Positions 55,979 to 64,000 of a DNA stretch of 64,000 bases are shown here, piece by piece. The DNA is from Schizochytrium sp. CCTCC M209059 (lineage: Eukaryota; Sar; Bigyra; Thraustochytrida; Thraustochytriidae), in the NCBI GenBank assembly GCA_000818945.1, contig KN805432.1, positions 92,901 to 156,900 on the forward strand. The letters are read 5' to 3'. Numbering within the stretch: position 1 is the stretch's first letter; every line of letters starts with the position of its first letter. The position numbers and the translations under genes were made by a program. The notes beneath the pieces are model-generated. The model saw only the letters and a program-made list of their open reading frames with translations. It was not told the origin of the DNA and made no database searches.

Positions 55979-58579
55979 ATGCGCGTCTTCATCGAAGGCG
56001 TTGATGGCTTCGTAGGCAGGGCCGTCCAGCGTATTCTCGAGGCCGACTTTGCTGCCAAGCGTGCCGAGCTGCAAGAAGCAGGCGGCGAACCCGACGCAGA
56101 CGCAGAAACCCTCGAGATTATCGGCTCCGTCAGCTACGACCTCGCCAATGAGAACAACCTCGTGCCTAATGGGGTCGTGGAAGCCGTGAGCCGCAAGGAT
56201 CTGGACGCAGTGTGCGCTCTCGCACGTAGCGCCGACTCTATTGTGCTCGATACGCACGAGTCCGTGCTCGAGGCCTCCGCAGTGGTGAAGGCACTCAAAA
56301 ACCCTTTCGAAGGTAGCAAGTCCGTCGTCCTTGTGTCAACGCTTCTTACGTGGGACAACACCCCAGCATCGGTGGCCCTGAGTGCCGAGGAAACCAAGAC
56401 TGAAGACGAAGAAGGCGGAGAAGGCGCCGCAGCTCCGACAGTGTTTGCTGAGTCGAGTTTTACGCAGCGCCGGCCCTCGCCGAACTACCTTTTGCATAAA
56501 ACGCTCGAGTCTCAGGTTCTTGCACTCTCGCACGAGACACTCTCGACAACCGTACTCGCCTCTGGCCTTCTTTATGGTGCGGAACAGGGACCCTTTCACG
56601 AGTTTTTCCGGGATGCTTGGCTCGGACGGCCTCTCGTGCTCCCCGATATCAACTCGGCCTGCTCGAACGTTGTGCCAACCGTGCATGTGCAGGATCTTGC
56701 TCGTGCCGCATGTTCCGCTTTGGCAACCCCACCAGCACAGCAATACGTTGTCGTGGCCGATGGCTCACATGATTCCGTCGCTGACATCGTGTCGGCAATC
56801 TTCTCTGTTGTCCAACCGCACCCGGAACTTGCTCTTCTCGAGGATAGCGTGCCTCCAGAGGACGAGGACGACGAAGCGAGAGCAGAACGCGAGTCTCGGT
56901 GGAAGGCGTACCGCACAACGCCATCCTTTGCAGGTCCAGAAGACACGGACGAGATCCTCATTGGCAATCCGGCGTGGGGAATGCTTCAGTGCTCGCTTTG
57001 CTTCGACACGGCAGAAAGCACTGTGCAAGAGCTCGTGCCTGAATGGCACTGCCGCGAGGGTCAGGTCGAAAGTATGCTGCGTATGGCGCGCGAGTTCCGC
57101 GCAGCGCGCGATTTGCGCCCTCTTCGCGTGGTACTTTCCGGCCCGCCCGCCAGCGGAAAATCCATGGTCGCCAGCAAGCTTGCGCAAAAGTATTGCTTGC
57201 CACTCGTCAGCGCGGAGGCCGCAGTGCAAGAAATGTCCTCCAAACTTCAGGAACTTCGCGATGTTCGCGCCGCCAAGGTCCAGGCGTATGACGACGAAAA
57301 GGCACGCCGCAAAGCAGCCTTAGCCGCAGAGGCCAAGAGTGCAGAGGGCAAGGAAGGCGAAGGTGACAACGACGGCGAGACCAAGGCTGCCGAAGGCGAG
57401 GAGGAGGACGACGAGGTGAGCCCCGAGGACGACCCGGAGCGCCAGATTCTCTTCCGCAAGACGGCACTTGAACTCCTCGCCGAAAAGTTCGAAAAGTGCC
57501 TCGCAAGCAAGGGCAAGGTGTCCAACAAGCTTGTGGCGCGTGCTATTCGCGCCAAGCTCCTGTCATCGGCATGCCAGAATCAGGGCTACGTGCTTGATGA
57601 CTTTGACCAGACGTACTTTATGCTGCGTTCGATTTTCGAGATGTCTGCCACCGCAATGCCGGTGCCCGAGGACGGCGAAGAGCCCGCAGCTGAGGACGGT
57701 GAAGTTGTGGACGAAGATTTTGAAGACGCTCAAGATGACCCTCGTGCAGGTGCTGCAGGAGACGTGGAGGGAGACGAAGCTGCCGAGGCGGGAGTCTCCG
57801 CATCGCTCGAGGAGATTGTGATTGATCCTCGCATTGTGCCAACGGGGGTACTTGCGCTCGATGCCGATGACGAGGCGCTGCGCGCGATTGCCAAAGCTTC
57901 TGTCGATGCTGATGAGGACGCCTTTGAGACGAGCCTGGCTCGTTTCCGAGAGCATTGCGCAGAAGACCTCACCAAGACGCCTTTGAGCTTTCTGGAAGGC
58001 AACTGCCGACTTGAGACTCTTCTTCTTCGCGTCGACCTTCCTACGGCGCACGACTTTGCGATGTCTGAGGAGAAGTGCTCCAATGAAGAGAGCAAGGTCC
58101 AGGCTAACGAGTCCGAGGAGAAGAAACAGTCCGAGGATGAAGCGACAACTCCTGCTGCTGGCATTCCGCAGGTCAACATGGAGGCTGTGGAAATGTACGT
58201 GGAGCGCGGCGGCAGGCCGCACAACTACCGTCCCACCGATGAAGAGCGTGCACAGGCGGAAGCACAAGCCAAAGCAGATCGACTCGCTCGGGAAGAGGAA
58301 GACCGTTGGGAGCGCATGGATGCCGAGAAGGAGCGTCGTCGTGAGGAGGAGGATCATCACAAGGCCACCGATGCCGATCGCAAGCATGCTCTGGACCATG
58401 AAGCGGCCCTTCTTCGGGCGCGCGCGGAGCCGCTGCACAACTACCTTATGGAATTTGTAATGCCGACGCTGTCCAAGGGTCTCATCGAGACGTGCCGCAC
58501 CCAGCCGGACGACCCGGTCGACTTTCTTGCCGAGTACCTTTTCAAGCACAGCGGTGAGACCGAGTCCCAGTTTCCTTAG
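55979..58579 (+). CDS. Adenylate kinase 7-type flagellar protein (Rossmann, AK, Dpy-30)
   Basis: 866 residues from ATG 55979. The N-terminal third is an epimerase-like Rossmann fold (MRVFIEGVDGFVGRAV; later VLASGLLYG and VVPTVHVQDLARA), matching AK7. A P-loop GPPASGKS (Lys394) begins the adenylate-kinase-like domain, which is broken by acidic insertions (EGEEEDDEVSPED; EDGEEPAAEDGEVVDED). A charged coiled coil (ADRLAREEEDRWERMDAEKERRREEE) leads to a C-terminal Dpy-30 motif (LHNYLMEFVMPTLSKGLIETC...VDFLAEYLFKH), which in related proteins docks on radial-spoke or axonemal AKAP sites. It probably maintains nucleotide balance in the axoneme. It pairs divergently with the spoke-head gene. Confidence 0.9.
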   Translation: MRVFIEGVDGFVGRAVQRILEADFAAKRAELQEAGGEPDADAETLEIIGSVSYDLANENNLVPNGVVEAVSRKDLDAVCALARSADSIVLDTHESVLEASAVVKALKNPFEGSKSVVLVSTLLTWDNTPASVALSAEETKTEDEEGGEGAAAPTVFAESSFTQRRPSPNYLLHKTLESQVLALSHETLSTTVLASGLLYGAEQGPFHEFFRDAWLGRPLVLPDINSACSNVVPTVHVQDLARAACSALATPPAQQYVVVADGSHDSVADIVSAIFSVVQPHPELALLEDSVPPEDEDDEARAERESRWKAYRTTPSFAGPEDTDEILIGNPAWGMLQCSLCFDTAESTVQELVPEWHCREGQVESMLRMAREFRAARDLRPLRVVLSGPPASGKSMVASKLAQKYCLPLVSAEAAVQEMSSKLQELRDVRAAKVQAYDDEKARRKAALAAEAKSAEGKEGEGDNDGETKAAEGEEEDDEVSPEDDPERQILFRKTALELLAEKFEKCLASKGKVSNKLVARAIRAKLLSSACQNQGYVLDDFDQTYFMLRSIFEMSATAMPVPEDGEEPAAEDGEVVDEDFEDAQDDPRAGAAGDVEGDEAAEAGVSASLEEIVIDPRIVPTGVLALDADDEALRAIAKASVDADEDAFETSLARFREHCAEDLTKTPLSFLEGNCRLETLLLRVDLPTAHDFAMSEEKCSNEESKVQANESEEKKQSEDEATTPAAGIPQVNMEAVEMYVERGGRPHNYRPTDEERAQAEAQAKADRLAREEEDRWERMDAEKERRREEEDHHKATDADRKHALDHEAALLRARAEPLHNYLMEFVMPTLSKGLIETCRTQPDDPVDFLAEYLFKHSGETESQFP

Positions 58580-59391
58580 ATTATCCTTTTGTAGCAAGAA
58601 AATAACATGACTTGATGGGAGTGAGCGAGCTCTCTTCTGCAAGTTGTATTTTACTCGTTGTTTCTCAGGCTGGGAATTGTTTTTCTTTCGAGTTCCTGTC
58701 CCCGTTCTGAGACCTGTTCTTCGAACACGACAAGTGTCTCTTGATAAGAGTGTGATGTGAGTGATCACTTCTGCAAGCCTCGGCTCCAGGCTTAGGTCCA
58801 GTGCAAGCAAGGGGAGCTTCACAAGGAGCCGTCACAGGAGAACGATCCCTTATTGTCTCCGTCAGACTGGGCACATTCAGTCGCCGAGAACTCGGTTGAA
58901 TTTGGTGCACACCGCCACTTGTTTGTTTTGCTGGTTTTTTCTTTTCGTGCGTGGTTGATTGTTTCTTTCTGCCGCAGCCGCTCCTCCGGAAGTTGAACTT
59001 GGCCGGCACGAAACAACTTGAAGTCTCGAAGAGACCTAGGCCCGGCCTCGTGTGAGTGAATAAAAATAAAAACCATAGTTAAGAGCAAGCAAGCGAACGA
59101 GAGAGAGCGAGCAAACCAGAAACAGCCTGAGCGACGCCGAGAGAAGGCTGGGACATCGTCCGCTCGCGGTCTCTCGCTCGCGTGCGACTCGGACGCAGCG
59201 GCCGGCAGGCGCGCAGACCCCGGGCCCTCGCGGCGCCTGCTGCCCCGTGCCGGCCCCCGGCACCGGTCGCCTCGCGGCGCGGCGGCGGGCTCGGAGAGCG
59301 GCGCGATTGAGGTCGAGAGAAAGCGGCCCCGGCCGAACGCCGGCGCCAGGACCTCGTGGCAAGCCGCGCGCGCGGGGCGGAGCGCAGCAGC
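58580..59391. other. Spacer between AK7-type and PX-like genes
   Basis: 812 bases without a supported gene. The right part (59160-59390) is very GC-rich leader of the PX-like gene. Confidence 0.6.
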
Positions 59392-60732
59392 ATGGCGGAG
59401 GCGAGGCAGGCGCACGCCGCCCAGGCAGACGCCTCGCGCGATGCGCCCAAGGAGCGGCAGCACGGCGGCGCGGTGATTGACTTTGACGAGTACGACGCCG
59501 CGGAGGACGGCCTCGCGACGGCGCGCAGCACGCTCGCGAACTTTGACGACTTCTTCGACGGCGACGCCGAGGCGCACATTGGCCGCCACGCGCTGAGCGT
59601 TGACCTCATCCGCAGCAAGATCCCAGCGAGCGTCCTCCGCACCTTTGAGCCGGACTCGGTTACTCTCGCGACCCTTGAAGCTCGTCGCGGAAGCGAGGAG
59701 TCTCGCGAAGAAGGCGACAACGAGCACAACTCGAGCGGGGCAAGCGCTCGGTCTGCTGCAGGATCAGGCGCTGGCGCGACCGGCGCTAGAGGTGTGTCTG
59801 GCTCTCGTTCGTCGGGGGCCGCTGTCTCCCGCCCAATAAGCGCACAACAGAGCTCTGCCGGAAGCGAAGGCGACGGCTCGACATGCAGCGGAATTCTGAA
59901 TGCGCTCGTGCGCGGGCTCGCTCGTGCCCTCACGGGCGACTCGATGGTTACAGCTCCAGTCTTGTACAAAAATGCCAATTGGCTGGGTCGCATTTCCGTA
60001 TCTCCCGGCCCTTTGCAGGGCAACCTTGTGACCAAGTATCGCACGTATCGGGTCCAGGGCGAAGTCCTTGCAGGTGGTCACGTTTTGCCATGGAAGCTTG
60101 GGCGCGTATGGCGATACTCAGAGATCCGTCGATTGCTCGTTGATAGCCTGCAGGTAATTGTCGAGCGGTATGGCTTGGAGGAATGGTTTGGCCACTTATT
60201 TAGCAAGTTTCCTGGCAAAAACTGGTCGGGTCGCAATAAACCAGAAATGGCCGATTTCCGGGCGCAAGCCATCGAAACTTACATTGAAAATCTACTCAAG
60301 GCCTGCAACAAGGCCATGCGGGACTACGAGCTCAAGTGTAAGAAGAAGTCTGGCCGCCGACGACGTATTACAAGTGGTGAAGGCGATAACTTTGGGACGA
60401 CCGCCGCTGCAAGCTCCTCTGGTGCATCTGACGGCGCTTCCGCCTTCGGAACCTCGGACATTTTCACGCCTCGCGACATTCTTGCCATTGAATTTGGCGG
60501 GGAAATTCGCTTCCCGGGCGAAGGCCCTCCACTCACCGGGCTTGAGCGCCTCGCGAAGGGGCTTCAGGAGGTCACTGATCTCTTGGTCGGCCATCTCTTG
60601 CACGTAAATGGTCAATTGCGATCTGACGTGACCAAACTCTCTGATGAGTTGGGCGCATTGATCACCTCAACTCCCCTTGATCACGTGAATGTTACCAAGG
60701 AGTTCAAGATTACCCCTCAACAGGCTCTTTGA
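59392..60732 (+). CDS. PX-like domain protein
   Basis: 446 residues from ATG 59392 (frame opens earlier at GTG). Residues about 213-305 (TYRVQG...WRYSEIRRLLVDSLQVIVERYG...FPGKNWSG...FRAQAIETYIENLL) resemble a PX phosphoinositide-binding domain. They have the RYSE/RYSDF arginine, a Pro-containing loop and the final helix. The N-terminal part contains VIDFDEYDAAEDGL and LANFDDFFDGD, acidic-aromatic short motifs. The middle is Ser/Gly-rich. The C terminus (GLERLAKGLQEVTDLLVGHLLHVNGQLRSDVTKLSDELG) is helical. It probably binds endosomal or other membranes; similarity to SNX proteins is inferred. Cargo or partners unknown. Confidence 0.7.
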   Translation: MAEARQAHAAQADASRDAPKERQHGGAVIDFDEYDAAEDGLATARSTLANFDDFFDGDAEAHIGRHALSVDLIRSKIPASVLRTFEPDSVTLATLEARRGSEESREEGDNEHNSSGASARSAAGSGAGATGARGVSGSRSSGAAVSRPISAQQSSAGSEGDGSTCSGILNALVRGLARALTGDSMVTAPVLYKNANWLGRISVSPGPLQGNLVTKYRTYRVQGEVLAGGHVLPWKLGRVWRYSEIRRLLVDSLQVIVERYGLEEWFGHLFSKFPGKNWSGRNKPEMADFRAQAIETYIENLLKACNKAMRDYELKCKKKSGRRRRITSGEGDNFGTTAAASSSGASDGASAFGTSDIFTPRDILAIEFGGEIRFPGEGPPLTGLERLAKGLQEVTDLLVGHLLHVNGQLRSDVTKLSDELGALITSTPLDHVNVTKEFKITPQQAL

Positions 60733-61455
60733 ACGTGCGTTGCTATGCGCTCTGAGCCATTATCGAGGTCATGTTTATTTCATTCAATCATTCAATCAGT
60801 TACTGAATCATCAACTTATCCATGTATCCATCCATCCAATCGATCAATCAATCGATCGATTAATCAATCGGTCGATCGATCATTCGATTTTTTATGGAAT
60901 GACTCACAAAGTGGTGGTGGTATGTTACCCTGATCTTCAAAGATTTGGTGAACTTTCTCGTAAATGCACGCGTTTTGCGGGAAAGGCACGCCTCTGCCAC
61001 TCAAGTGAAAGTAGGATATTCAATGTTATGTCTGTGTAGTAGGGAATGGAGAAGCAAACAGTCAGCTTTGAAAACAATAAGCACCCACAGAGCCCAGTTC
61101 TGCTCGGAGCAACTTTTTTGTTTTGTTTGTTTTTTCCTACACTGAAAAGGTAATGGCGTTGTAAATCAGACAATGAAATTTCGACCGCTTCACAACATGG
61201 TCTAGGAAATTCGTACTGAGGGTTATCTCGCTGGACAGCTGCAGCAGAACGATGCGAACTGCCGGGATGCCGGAAGATCATGTGTTTTCATCAGAATTTT
61301 TATTATAATTTTTTTAGTCCCGGACCACCAACGGCTATGACTTATATATGAGAAAAGAATGCACGCACGTGCGAGCTGTAATCACAATAGAACGAGATCA
61401 CGAGTAATTACGACGTCAGATCACCACGTGAGTGTCAACGAGTGTGAGCGAGACG
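60733..61455. other. AT-rich spacer with ATCA/ATCG repeats
   Basis: 723 bases with ATCA and ATCG units at 60781-60886, then AT-rich sequence without a supported gene. The right part should contain the promoter of the RING gene. Confidence 0.6.
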
Positions 61456-62436
61456 ATGCTCGCTCATCCCGCGGAACTGTCATCTGGGGCAATAGGCGCG
61501 ACCTTAAATGCACGTCAACGACCGCAGAGGAGCTATCAAGAGCACATGACAAGTGCCAACTTGAGCATCGAGTCACTCCTCAATCTTGCACAGAGCATGC
61601 TAGATATTGCGCAGAAACTTGAAGACAAGGCGAACTGCGCTCCAGAATCTCTCCAAGTTGGTCCACCGAACCTTCAGGATCCGACCCCACCGCAGCGGCC
61701 ATCGCGAGAAACTAATTTCGGCCATGCAAATCGAAATGGCACCGGGCGCACGCTACGTCCTCGACCACGCAGTGCGCAAACCACCCGTACATTACGAACC
61801 GCCTCTGGTTCTGACCGCATCGGACTCAGACAAGAGCAAGCGCAAGCGCAAGCCCACGCGACAACGGCAGCTGCAGCGGCAACTGTCCAGCAGAACACAA
61901 CACAACGTCAACGAAGGGCGCAACGGCGCGCGCAAGTGACGGCAGGTACTTTATTACGTGGGAATGCGTCTGCAACACGAATTACACGCGCAGATCTTTC
62001 CGACGAGTATCTCGATTCGCTCATTGAGCAGCACGCGCCAATGCTTGCAAGACACACAGAAAGCACGCGTGCCTCGCGACCGCGGTTCATGAGTCTCTCG
62101 GCATGGAACGCAAACCTCGCGCGAGGGTTCGAAAACCCAAATAGCGAGCGTTTGCAGCAATTTCTTCGCGAAGCCATGGCCCCGGATAATGCTGTTTCGC
62201 GCAGCGTGTCGCGGGGTCTTGATGCGACCAAGCTTGCTCTGCTCTCTTCATACATGCTTGCAAGAGATCTCGAGACTGGTTGCTGCATTTGTTTAGAGAA
62301 CTTGGCACAAGGCGAAAACGCAACAGTGCTGCCATGCTCTCACGCGTATCATGAAGGATGCATCAAGCAGTGGCTCAAGGGACATGACACGTGCCCACTC
62401 TGTAAGTCGCAGGTCGAGCCTCCGGAGACGTCTTGA
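61456..62436 (+). CDS. RING-H2 E3 ubiquitin ligase
   Basis: 326 residues from ATG 61456 (frame opens at GTG 61432). The C-terminal RING-H2 finger starts at Cys276 (CCICLENL) and continues LPCSHAYHEGCIKQWL then CPLCKSQ, with all eight ligands of the C3H2C3 type. The region before it is Gln/Arg/Thr-rich and contains SALPSR-type basic low complexity (QTTRTLRTASG; QQEQAQAQA). No membrane segment is seen. It probably transfers ubiquitin with an E2; substrate unknown. It converges with the oxidoreductase gene, stop to stop, 134 bases. Confidence 0.85.
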   Translation: MLAHPAELSSGAIGATLNARQRPQRSYQEHMTSANLSIESLLNLAQSMLDIAQKLEDKANCAPESLQVGPPNLQDPTPPQRPSRETNFGHANRNGTGRTLRPRPRSAQTTRTLRTASGSDRIGLRQEQAQAQAHATTAAAAATVQQNTTQRQRRAQRRAQVTAGTLLRGNASATRITRADLSDEYLDSLIEQHAPMLARHTESTRASRPRFMSLSAWNANLARGFENPNSERLQQFLREAMAPDNAVSRSVSRGLDATKLALLSSYMLARDLETGCCICLENLAQGENATVLPCSHAYHEGCIKQWLKGHDTCPLCKSQVEPPETS

Positions 62437-62570
62437 CCCAGGTAAGGTCAAATCTTGCATCTCTCGTAACTTCTCCTGAAGAATAAAGTTGTTGCTCAAT
62501 TGTGATTTGGTGGTTGTCGGGCAAGTGATGGTGTAAGGAAACTTTTTCTCATGAATGTAAAAAAAAAAAG

Positions 62571-64000
62571 TTAAGCAGAGCGCGACTTGAGGCCGGTGGG
62601 TTCGCCCCAGTTGCTCGCGTCACTATACTCAATCTGAATGGGCATACCTGCGCTATCGAGAGAGCGGCGACCTGCTTCAAGAATAGCAGTCGTGAGCATC
62701 GTCGTCTCCACCGTAGGCAATTCGCGATTGCAGTCCTCGAGCGTAATGTCTCCATTCCGCATTGCTGTAGCGCGGTCCACAAAGGCTTCGATCGAGCGGT
62801 AGCCATAGCCAAGTTGACCCGCAAACTCGCCTTGCGGATTCGGCTGGTACTTCATAAAGAGCGGATTGCAAGAAGCATATCCCTTGGCATCCGTGGCAAC
62901 TTCAAAACCACGGTGCGCTGCATTGTAGTACCACGAAAAGCGGGTGATGTGTTAGTAAATTGCGGTCATCAAGTACCTTCTTTTTTGGTCCATGTTTTCT
63001 CTGCTCTGTGTCTCCTTCTCCTTCTCCTTAACCTTCTCCAACCTGGATCGATCTCGAAATTGGAATAGTCAACTTGCGTTCCTGCGCCCTGCTTTCACTT
63101 ACCCTGATCGACGCGGAGTTCTCCCTTATGCCCCATGTAAAAAAATCGCTGCTGCGAATGAACCTCGCTGGGCGGCGCGATCCATGATGAAGTATAAACT
63201 GCCGTACCGAGGTTGCCAGACGCACGATTTTCCCACTGGACCAGCAACGTAATCGTGTCCTCGCAAGTGTCGGCAGCAACAATGTCCTTGGCCACGCCTG
63301 TGGCGGCGCTCGCCACGACCGAGACGGGCCGGGCGCGACCAGAGACACACCACTCATGAAAGTCAATGTGGTGCGAGTTCAAATAGTATGAAATATCTGA
63401 GGCTTGGCCTGCCCAAGACTTGAAGGTCTCGAGCTGTGTCTTGGGCTGCGACATGTACGAATCCATGAAGGAAAAGTCACCAAGCGCGGCCGAGCGGTCT
63501 CGTGCGTCCGTGTAAATGGGATCAAATCGCTTGTGCACTTCACACATAAGGAGCACGTTCTTCTCACGTGCCAGCGCGATGAGCTCGCGGTGCTCCTCGA
63601 GCGTCTTCACGAGCGGCTTGGTTGTGAGAACGTGCATGCCGCGCTCCAGTGCTGCTTTGGTAATCTTAAAATGGGTGTCGTCTGGCGTAAAGACCGTGAC
63701 AAGATCGCCAGCCTTGAAGGCGTCGAGGGCCTTTAGGTAAGCTTCGGGGTCGACCTCGTCATCGCCGGGGAAACATTCGAGCGAGCAGTCCATGCCGCTG
63801 TACGCGTCGCCGATATTGCGTTTGACATGGTCCCTAATGGCCGGCATCTTCTTGCCGTTGGTGCCGCAGAGCCCAAGCCTCTTGACGCGGCCGCCGCGTC
63901 TGCGAAGGTCAATCAGCACCACGCCCACAACACCTGCGCCCTTGTCGGATTCCGCGACGCTGGTCGCAGAGTATCCTGTCGTGTACTCTCCCGTGCCGAT
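62571..64000 (-). CDS. Gfo/Idh/MocA-family oxidoreductase with one intron, 5' partial
   Basis: NAD(P)-dependent dehydrogenase. Exon 1 runs off the right edge of the window (frame open to base 64000, IGTGEYTTGY at its visible start) to 63103; exon 2 is 62571-62917. The splice gives phase-1 joining: the last base of exon 1 (G) plus CG makes an Ala codon, so the protein reads VDQ-A-HRGFEVATD, in perfect frame with the C-terminal exon. Family marks are the beta-strand VTVFTPDDTHFKITKAALERG, the HVLTTKPLVKTLEEH segment (the conserved cofactor/substrate Lys-Pro), and YLNSHHIDFHEW (the conserved H-x2-D area). Start lies outside the window. Substrate unknown; sugar or inositol oxidation is typical. 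Confidence 0.88.
62918..63102 (-). other. Spliceosomal intron (185 bp)
   Basis: Donor GTAAGT right after the coding G at 63103; branch-point TTTACTAAC near 62960; acceptor TGCAG ending at 62918. Removing it restores an uninterrupted frame (phase 1), which supports the boundaries. It is the only intron in the window I can place. Confidence 0.88.

Noticed and set aside
60689..61039. 116-residue frame overlapping the end of the PX-like gene
   Set aside because: It follows the ATCA/ATCG repeat (NRSIDRLINRSID) and has no other support.

Overview
This is a eukaryotic nuclear contig, gene-dense and nearly intronless. It is best explained as a heterokont protist, with a thraustochytrid/labyrinthulomycete as my favoured guess. 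The supporting points are long uninterrupted ORFs, genes on alternating strands with short convergent 3' spacers, use of the standard code, flagellar genes (a radial-spoke head protein, an adenylate kinase 7-type protein, a dynein-heavy-chain relative), a peroxin (PEX1), an anaphase-promoting-complex TPR subunit and a CHD remodeler. No rRNA, tRNA, CRISPR or prokaryotic operon signal was seen. The taxon is an inference from gene content, not a sequence match.

Layout: 1-10.7 kb holds four consecutive lipid-related genes: an INPP4-type phosphoinositide phosphatase (5' end outside the window), a membrane-anchored App1-type phosphatidate phosphatase, phosphatidylserine decarboxylase and a membrane acyl-CoA-binding protein. 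11.3-15.2 kb is a pogo/CENP-B-type DDE transposon in three reading blocks on the minus strand, followed by a very long (CAAG)n array. 15.9-18.75 kb is a basic, Ser/Lys-rich protein carrying six copies of a short, highly conserved motif (xxKPxxx[FY][VI]AEPATxHNKKL), cut by an assembly gap (18751-19295). 19.9-21.4 kb is a secreted S28 serine peptidase. 21.6-27.3 kb is a dynein-heavy-chain-like protein with a degenerate AAA1 and no motor beyond an AAA4-like remnant. 27.6-29.6 kb is a tandem WW protein. 29.8-32.1 kb is APC6/CDC16, 33.5-34.1 kb ribosomal protein uL13, 35.3-39.1 kb PEX1.

41.0-42.7 kb encodes a type I membrane trypsin-fold pseudoprotease lacking catalytic His and Ser. 43.7-44.2 kb is a small basic orphan, 44.4-51.0 kb a large CHD remodeler, 51.6-53.1 kb a ubiquitin-specific protease. 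A divergent flagellar pair (RSPH4/6 and AK7) occupies 53.5-58.6 kb. The right end carries a PX-like protein, a RING-H2 protein and a Gfo/Idh/MocA oxidoreductase that has the one intron I can define and runs off the window.

Intergenic spacers of 0.3-1.9 kb are rich in tetra- and pentanucleotide microsatellites (CAAG/GCTT, AAGGT, CGAGC, TTGGG, GCGTT). Several reading frames open with non-ATG codons upstream of the likely start; in those cases I moved the start to the first plausible ATG, as stated per entry. The strongest candidates for undescribed biology are the EPAT-repeat protein, the motor-less dynein-like protein, the membrane pseudoprotease and the transposon's in-frame TGA followed by a long conserved-frame extension.
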